Assembly (NCBI GenBank): GCA_015679605.1
Contig: JAAAVE010000492.1
Coordinates: forward strand, 5,876-18,087
Direction: 5' to 3'
Length of the DNA: 12,212 nt
Source of the DNA: Podila epigama
Lineage: Eukaryota > Mortierellomycota > Mortierellomycetes > Mortierellales > Mortierellaceae
Positions 6,861 to 12,212 of the stretch are shown in pieces (the stretch's first letter is position 1; the number at the start of each line of letters is the position of its first letter). The translations under genes and the position numbers were made by a program. The notes under the pieces were generated by a model that saw only the letters and a list, made by a program, of their open reading frames with translations, was not told where the DNA came from and ran no database searches.

Positions 6861-8580
6861 ACAAAAAGTCCTAGCCTGCAGCTCATTGCCCAGTCATGAC
6901 AAAAAAGTCACATCTGTCTCAGCGATTGTCTTTTTGGTACATACATATTCAAGGGGTAAGGCGCCAGAATAATATGGATATCTGTATCCAGGAGGAGACG
7001 GAGGAGAAGGTAGTTCATGATGGATGACAGGATGTGGCGAGGACGACGAAGGGGGGAGAATGAAGGGCAAGGAGGCATCTGAATCCCGCCTTCCTTTTCA
7101 AGGTCTGTCAACAACCATTCTTCATTCACAGGAAAAGAGAGATTGAGAGTGTGAAAATAAGGCTTTTCTGTTCAAGAGTGCATGTTAGGCGTGTACATTT
7201 ATTTGTGTTTATTCGTTTTTAGGGACAGTCAACTCGCGCAGATCGATAGTGGCCACGAGAAACTCTTTAGCCTTTTGCATTCCTCCCCAATCATTTCTAA
7301 CCGCGTTCTGAAAACCATTCTTGACATTTAGCGACGAGAAAGCGAATAGAACACTGGACGAGCGGTAGCAATTGTATATATGAAAGCTGTGTCAATGGTA
7401 TGTGGTGAAGAGTCAACTCACAAAGAAAGATAATAAAAAAGGAAATGAACAGACGGTCATCTTTGTGCATGTCTCTCCTTGACAACCATTGCGCCTCATG
7501 TCTCTGGTATTTTTTTTTATTAGCTGACTCCTCCTTCTTATCGCTGCTCTGATCTTCAAGGGGAGAAAAAGGCCCTGTTGGTACATTTTAGGGACATTCA
7601 CGTCCAAAGTGAACAAGAGTACATTCTTCATAAATGGTCCGTCCTATGTCGAAAAACTATGGTTCCTATAGAATTGATCGGAGCATTACAAAAGTGGCTG
7701 TTCTGAAGAGTTGAGCACACAATTTTTATGATAACACCCGCCCACACAGCCGCACTGCATTCTTGTACTGCTCTCATACTTTTTTTTTTTCGATCGTCCT
7801 TCGAAGGATATGCGTTTGGACACCCCTTTTGTCATCGTTGTCATATTTGCTCAAACCGTCTCCGTGAGGATGTGGTAAGAAAAGTTTTTTTATGCTCTTC
7901 TTACACGTCTTTACCTTGTGTTGGTACATCCCTCGTTGACCATACATTCAGAGGCAAGAGAGCACTGGCGCAGGGCTGGGTGAAAAAGTAGATACGCTTG
8001 TGTTGAAAAATGAGGTTTATTGATGAACAAGGGGAGGATTGAACCTGCAGTGTGTAGGATAGAACGCTAAGAAGATGACGAACACAATGACGACAATGAT
8101 CATGATAATGACCATGGATGCAAATGTTCATAAACTAGCTATGAGACTTGAACTGTACGAACGCGTCACGAAAAAAGTCATGATGCCGGATGCATTGATT
8201 TTGTGCTCTATGGGAGGGAGAGTGTCTCCTATACTGAGGTTTAGTCAGTATCTTTGTTAATAGGACAGGCCCCATATAAAAACGGCTTGGAGGGTCACTC
8301 TAACAGGCGCCAATCCAAGTTTGGTGCTCAACTTGTTTTTTTTTCCCTTTTCAATGTCACGAGCACCGCAACAAGGAGATGTTGCTATAATACGGTCGAT
8401 ATACGAGCGTCGCGCACCCTACTTGTAAAAAGAAAGAAAGAAAATAAAAAGCAAGGATAACAAAAAGAACAAAAGGAAAGCAAAGGACAAACACGCACTC
8501 GCATACGCATGGAGCGACTTTACCAATTCTCACCCTTTCCTTTTTTTTTTTTTTTTGGTCCCCCCACTCCCCCCAACCCA

Positions 8581-8600
8581 ACTCAACCCAACTCAACCCA
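8581..8600. repeat. Tandem 10-mer ACTCAACCCA
   Basis: Two perfect tandem copies of ACTCAACCCA, preceded by a half-matching copy (CCCCAACCCA) at 8571-8580. It follows a T16 run and a C-rich patch. Confidence 0.75.
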
Positions 8601-10100
8601 ATCGACCTCCCCTTTTCCCGGCACTCCTTCCTTCTCCTTGAATTTTTGAGATGCCACCCTTTTCCCGTTCTCTCTTTCCTTCAAGGAAGCAGCCATCCGT
8701 GCTTTTTTTTTTTCTTCTTCTTCCTTTTCTTTTTCTCTTTTGGGTTCTGCTCATCCTTTTTGGATTTGTTGCCGATGTCATGCTACAGTATGGTCACTTT
8801 TACTGAATGATGGTCGTTCATTTAGAGTTGATCTCTCGATGGATGCTACGCAAATGCTAAATGCTGTTGCCGGCTGTTGTTGGGACGGACAATGCCGACG
8901 GTTGCTGAATAGCCTTGTTTGTGAACACGACGATGGTTCGCGCACCAGGAGATTGATTGTGAATGTATTGCATGTCTTGAACTAGTGTAGTGCAATACAA
9001 ATGCCGATAGTGCCCACACAATGCATCAAGGACACCAGTGAACGTCAAGATGCTAGCAAAAATGAAATACGATGAATACAAAGAAAAAACCCGGCAAAAA
9101 AAAAAAAATAGTTCCTAGTCGTAGAATAGTTCTGTCAGGTCCTGGCCCTTTTTCTTTTCCTGCCTGCCCTTTGCGAACTTTTGAGCCTCCTCGCCCTAGC
9201 ACACAATGGAGAGACAGAGAGAGAGACAAATGTGGCCAGCTCGTGGGTGAATTGGTGGTGGTGGTGGTGAGTGTGCCCTTTTTTTCTTTTCTTTTGATTG
9301 TGTATGGTGTGAGTAATGAATGTTTGTGTGTTTGTGTGTATGTGTGTGCTCCATGGTGGCCCTTCTGGACCTTAGCAATGGGTCCCTGACTTTTTCTTTT
9401 TCTCCAAAAGTGCCCCAAGCAGGTCCATCCTGTGTCAATGGCCGACAGGCTGAATGAATATTGTTCTTCCATGCACATCTGCACATCTTTGGGTTTGCCT
9501 TGCACCATCCATCCATCCACCTCATCCATCTCTTTTCACACGGAGCACTCTTTTTCGTTCTTTTTATCTCTCTCTCTCCCTATGAAACGGTACATCCGGG
9601 GTGCAGAAGTGTCCATCCACAAATATCTTTTGCAATCATTGACGACAGCATTGCTCCCTGCCGCCTTTTGTTCCTCTTGCTTGACCTTGATTTATTGCCA
9701 ACATTGGACATTTCAGGTGTTGAAGAGAACAGAGAACAGGTGTCCACACAAAAACGAGGGCACCTTCCTAACCAGTTCCCCACCGTGCCTCCATCCATCC
9801 ATGTCTCCATCCATCCACCATCCTGTCCTTTTTTTTCTTCACCCTGCACCTCAACAAAGAGACATCCGTCTTCACCACTCTCACAATTTCTTTTCTTCTC
9901 TTTCTTTCTTTTCTTTCTTCTTTCTTCTCTCTTTTTTTCATTAGGATCGTCCTCTTCATTTCCTCCATTTCCATTCAATCCTCATCATCCTTCCGACCTA
10001 CCCCCCCAAACTCATCCTCCTCATCTTCCTCCTCAGCCTAGCGCCACGTCGTCGCCATCCCTCGCTCTCTCTGTCGATCGCCCGGTACTTTTCTGTTTCT

Positions 10101-10132
10101 CTCTCACTCTCACTCTCACTCTCACTCACTCT
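10101..10132. repeat. (CTCACT)n-type microsatellite
   Basis: Five near-perfect CACTCT/CTCACT units upstream of the OFA-like gene, related in motif to the CTCA repeat at 1585-1612 (minus-strand sense). Confidence 0.8.
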
Positions 10133-10664
10133 CATACACACTCACTTGCTCTTTCTCTTTCACTCTCTTTTCTCTCTTCAGTCATCCCATCATACCAACA
10201 ATACATCGACACCCACTCCTTACACTGCTCTGCTCAACCTTCCATACCCAACCATCCATCCACAATCTATTCAGTTGACCATCTAAACTCATCCTTCATT
10301 GGGTTGTCATCTCTGGTACATTGTTCAATTTTCCTTTTTGCTTTATCGTCTGTGAGCGTGTGGTTCATCTCGTCCATTCCAAGCGCGTCGTTGGACAAGG
10401 TTCAAGCCGCTCTCTGTCTATTCTTTTTGTTCGTTAGTCGTTTGTCACCTTTTTGCCTAGCTTTAGTCCTTTTAGCCTTTCCTGTAACCTTTGGCTTCTG
10501 TGCTCTTGGCTATCCCATTGTTATATAATCCACTCGTCCATTCACTCTTTTTTCGCTTGATATCTCTTATTTCTTTTACTCCTTGAAAAAAAAAATAATA
10601 ATAAGGAAGTGCTCTTTCTCGCGTCCACCCCGTTCTGCTGTGACCATTTCCTTTTCTATCCCTT

Positions 10665-10695
10665 CTCACTCACTCACTCACTTACTTACTCACTC
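10665..10695. repeat. (TCAC)n tetranucleotide repeat
   Basis: About seven TCAC/CTTA-type units with small imperfections. It is the same motif as the repeat upstream of the left transporter, in the same orientation relative to the gene. Confidence 0.8.
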
Positions 10696-10764
10696 GTTCA
10701 CATTTATACACACTTTCTCTCTCTCTCTTCTCTCTTCTTCTCTCCCTTCTCTTCTTCTTTTTCT

Positions 10765-10813
10765 TTCTTCTTCTTCTTCTTCTTCTTCTTCCTCTTCCTC
10801 TTCCTCCTCCTCT
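10765..10813. repeat. TTC and TTCCTC trinucleotide/hexanucleotide repeat
   Basis: About eight TTC units pass into TTCCTC units. This pure homopyrimidine tract has mirror symmetry and continues, with few interruptions, a C/T-rich block from about 10710. Confidence 0.85.
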
Positions 10814-11123
10814 TCTTCCTTTACGTCCTTTTCGTTTTCCGTTAAAAGCATTCGACGTTTTGCTCACGTTGTCGCTTCCCATTCCTTGTCATTTTTCCCT
10901 TTTCCCATTCACCCAGAGTCAAAAACAAGTTTACTATTTTTTTTGCTCTCGACCTTGACACCATTATCATCTGCAAACGGCTGTTCGTTCTCCTCCACTT
11001 CCATTTCTCATCATCATTACCACCACCTGCAGTCCCGTGTGTATGTCCATACTGTTTACAGCTGGTTTCTTTTTGGCTCTTCAAGCGCAGATTTATTTCT
11101 TTTCCATAATTTATTCCACCTTT

Positions 11124-11158
11124 CACACACACACACACAAACACACACACAGACACAC
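11124..11158. repeat. (CA)n microsatellite
   Basis: A CA dinucleotide run with single-base interruptions at about 11140 and 11152, about 165 bases before the start codon of the OFA-like gene. Confidence 0.9.
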
Positions 11159-11319
11159 CACTGCCCTCGCACAAACTACTTGTTTCTACCCCTACACAGC
11201 CACCATTTTCTAACAATCTTGTCCATTCATCTCACAATTCCCTCTAGAATCCCTCCCCTACTTTGAACAATCAACAAACAGCAGCTAGAAAAGAAGAAAA
11301 AAAGGAAATCCCAACAACA

Positions 11320-11544
11320 ATGGAGGACAGTTACCTTTGGTCAAAGATTCAAGATTACTATGGCGAGACCAAGTACAATGGCACGGCCCAGTCAATCCAG
11401 AGCGACCGTACAATATTCAATAAACCCTTCAAGCGTTGGTACATTGCTCCTGCCGCCATGGTCTTCCAAGCCATTTGTGGTTCTGTTTACGCATGGTCTG
11501 TCTTTAACCGGCCCATTGACATGGCTATCTACGGCGCTGACCTG
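11320..11544 (+). CDS. MFS transporter, oxalate:formate antiporter (OFA)-like, first exon only
   Basis: The ATG at 11320-11322 follows an A-rich leader and sits in CAACAACAATGG, a strong fungal context. An in-frame TTG further upstream (11263) keeps the frame open but is not needed. The exon codes 75 residues: a hydrophilic N-terminus of about 38 residues, then the first membrane helix at about 40-62 with the motif GSVYAWSVFNRPID. A G-S-x-Y-A-W-S-V-F helix 1 is characteristic of the OFA branch of MFS transporters, which includes oxalate/formate and other monocarboxylate carriers; the substrate here is unknown. After ...YGADL the frame continues only ten more codons (VRSHLHP, then stop), and homologues do not end there, so I place a splice donor GTTCGT at 11545 (phase 0). 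No later exon is visible before the right edge, so most of the protein, about 400 residues, lies outside. Confidence 0.75.
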
Positions 11545-12212
11545 GTTCGTTCTCATTTGCACCCTTGATATGCACAACATGACTAAATGACTGTAACATC
11601 ATCTTTCGTGGTTCCCCGTGGTTCTTAACCTGGGGGTGCTCTCCGCCTGCCACCATCCATCCGCCTTGACATCTGCATGATACCAACTAACCCACATTTT
11701 TCTTTCTCTCTTTCTTTCTCTATGCCTTTACTTTTTTATCCTTCCTCGCTTTTTTCTTCGCTCTGTCCTATCCTTCTCCTTTTTTCCCCCTTCCCCTGCC
11801 ATTTGCCATATCTTTTTTATTCGCGTCTCCTTCATGAAAACTGTCGCTTTTATTTTTCCTGTATACTTACCCCTCGCCATTTCCCTCCGTCTTCTGTCCA
11901 TCTACCTGTCACAATAATAACAACAACCACTACCACTGCCACAACTACTGCTACTACATTTCTACTGCCTTATTACTGCATTACTGCCACTACTACCTAT
12001 TACTACTACCATTACAACAACAAAAACAACTTGACTGTCACACAAACACTTCAACAACCATACCAACATTCACATCCGACTTCTCCCTCCCGGCCGTTCC
12101 TTCTTGTTTGGCCTATCCTTCCCTTCCTTACCCCCTTCCTTCCTTCTCTTACTCCTTCAAAAAAATTGTCACACCAACTCCTTGATACTTTCTGGTGTTG
12201 TTCCTTTTTTTT
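11545..12212 (+). other. Probable long first intron of the OFA-like gene, continuing past the right edge
   Basis: This stretch begins with a GTTCGT donor and is T/C-rich throughout. It includes CTTT blocks (11700-11840), a trinucleotide region of ACT/ACA/CTG units (about 11912-12030) and C/T-rich sequence to the end. I found no stretch that continues an MFS protein in any frame. If it is one intron it exceeds 660 nt, four times the SPC3 introns. GTTCGT is a weak donor, so the exact boundary is uncertain. Confidence 0.45.
11912..12030. repeat. Imperfect ACT/ACA/CTG trinucleotide repeat region
   Basis: Interspersed ACT, ACA, ACC and CTG triplets (for example the blocks at 11921-11960 and 11985-12020) form a degenerate three-base periodicity in the probable intron. 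Its translation is Thr/Tyr/Asn-rich and includes stops. Confidence 0.6.

Larger units (their letters stand above)
6244..9100. other. Long region with no established gene
   Basis: About 2.9 kb without a frame I can assign. Contents include a T17 run (6372-6388), a G10 run (6723-6732), GAAA repeats (6835-6860), further T runs (about 7510, 7779, 8547, 8705) and many stops in all frames. Several short stretches look exon-like: a 54-codon frame from the ATG at 6522 with a strong initiation context, a minus-strand tail ending at 7209, a Cys/His motif near 7806-7874, a minus-strand 32-codon hydrophobic frame at 8017-8115, and an 81-codon plus frame ending at 8985. None links into a recognisable protein. 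It may be intergenic DNA, a decayed gene or a heavily split gene. Confidence 0.4.
9101..11319 (+). promoter_or_regulatory. Long pyrimidine-biased upstream region of the OFA-like transporter gene
   Basis: From about 9480 to 11260 the plus strand is strongly C/T-rich with few purines. It contains CATC repeats (about 9500-9530, 9785-9815), CTCACT repeats (10101-10132), TCAC repeats (10665-10695), TTC/TTCCTC repeats (10765-10813) and a CA repeat (11124-11158). A TATATAA lies at 10522-10528, about 790 bases before the start codon; its role is unproven. Long open frames here lack good ATG starts and their translations are Ser/Leu/Pro/His-rich repeat products. A 120-codon ATG frame at 9582-9944 begins with a more varied sequence, but its second half is repeat-derived and I do not call it a gene. 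Confidence 0.4.

Noticed and set aside
8030-8050. T-arm-like sequence GGTTCAATCC on the minus strand
   Set aside because: The flanking stem does not pair, and no D-arm, anticodon arm or acceptor stem could be formed at the right distances.
9053-9529. 158-codon minus-strand open frame
   Set aside because: Its sequence is built largely from a CA-rich repeat (His/Thr runs) and Lys-rich stretches, with an overlapping 109-codon frame on the same strand. No family is recognisable.
10395-10420. B-box-like GGTTCAAGCC on the plus strand
   Set aside because: There is no matching A box or tRNA fold around it, and the stem bases flanking the loop do not pair.
9461-10528. 355-codon plus-strand open frame, the second longest in the window
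   Set aside because: It has no ATG at its start (opens at TTG), and its translation is Ser/Leu/Pro/His/Phe repeat sequence from C/T microsatellites. It spans tracts that are low complexity in every frame.
1-12212. CRISPR arrays, insertion sequences, terminal inverted repeats or a defence-type system
   Set aside because: The repeats are simple microsatellites without spacers. I saw no transposase motifs or paired terminal repeats, and the genes present are ordinary eukaryotic ones.

Overview
The window looks like nuclear DNA of a filamentous fungus. One recognisable gene is split by five short spliceosomal introns (133-163 nt) with GT...AG ends and CTAAC/CTAAT-like branch sites. AATAAA signals follow stop codons, two membrane transporters are of types common in fungi, and the intergenic DNA is full of homopolymer runs and pyrimidine microsatellites. 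An early-diverging lineage such as Mortierellomycota/Mucoromycota is my best guess, but nothing here proves the phylum.

Layout. (1) 1-1358, minus strand: the 5' part of a major facilitator superfamily (MFS) transporter gene, with a roughly 410-residue low-complexity N-terminal tail before the first membrane helix; it runs off the left edge. (2) 1359-3183: a divergent intergenic region holding the pyrimidine-rich leader of the transporter (read on the minus strand), several microsatellites, and a poly(A)-rich leader for the next gene. (3) 3184-4725, plus strand: one uninterrupted 513-codon gene of unknown function, rich in Ser/Thr-Pro sites and with a C-terminal coiled-coil-like segment. (4) 4972-6238, plus strand: signal peptidase complex subunit 3 (SPC3/SPCS3), reconstructed here from six exons into a 181-residue protein. 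(5) 6244-9100: about 2.9 kb with no gene I can establish; it contains a few exon-like fragments listed as tentative findings. (6) 9101-11319: a long, strongly pyrimidine-biased, microsatellite-rich upstream region. (7) 11320-11544, plus strand: first exon of a second MFS transporter resembling the oxalate:formate antiporter (OFA) group. Its first intron starts at about 11545 and appears to run past the right edge.

The genes do not form a pathway. SPC3 is a housekeeping secretory gene, the two transporters belong to different MFS branches, and the 513-residue protein is unassigned. The two transporter genes do share one feature: each is preceded, on its own coding strand, by a long C/T-rich stretch containing CTCA-type tetranucleotide repeats. 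I see no tRNA, rRNA, CRISPR array, transposon with terminal repeats, or clear gene cluster system.
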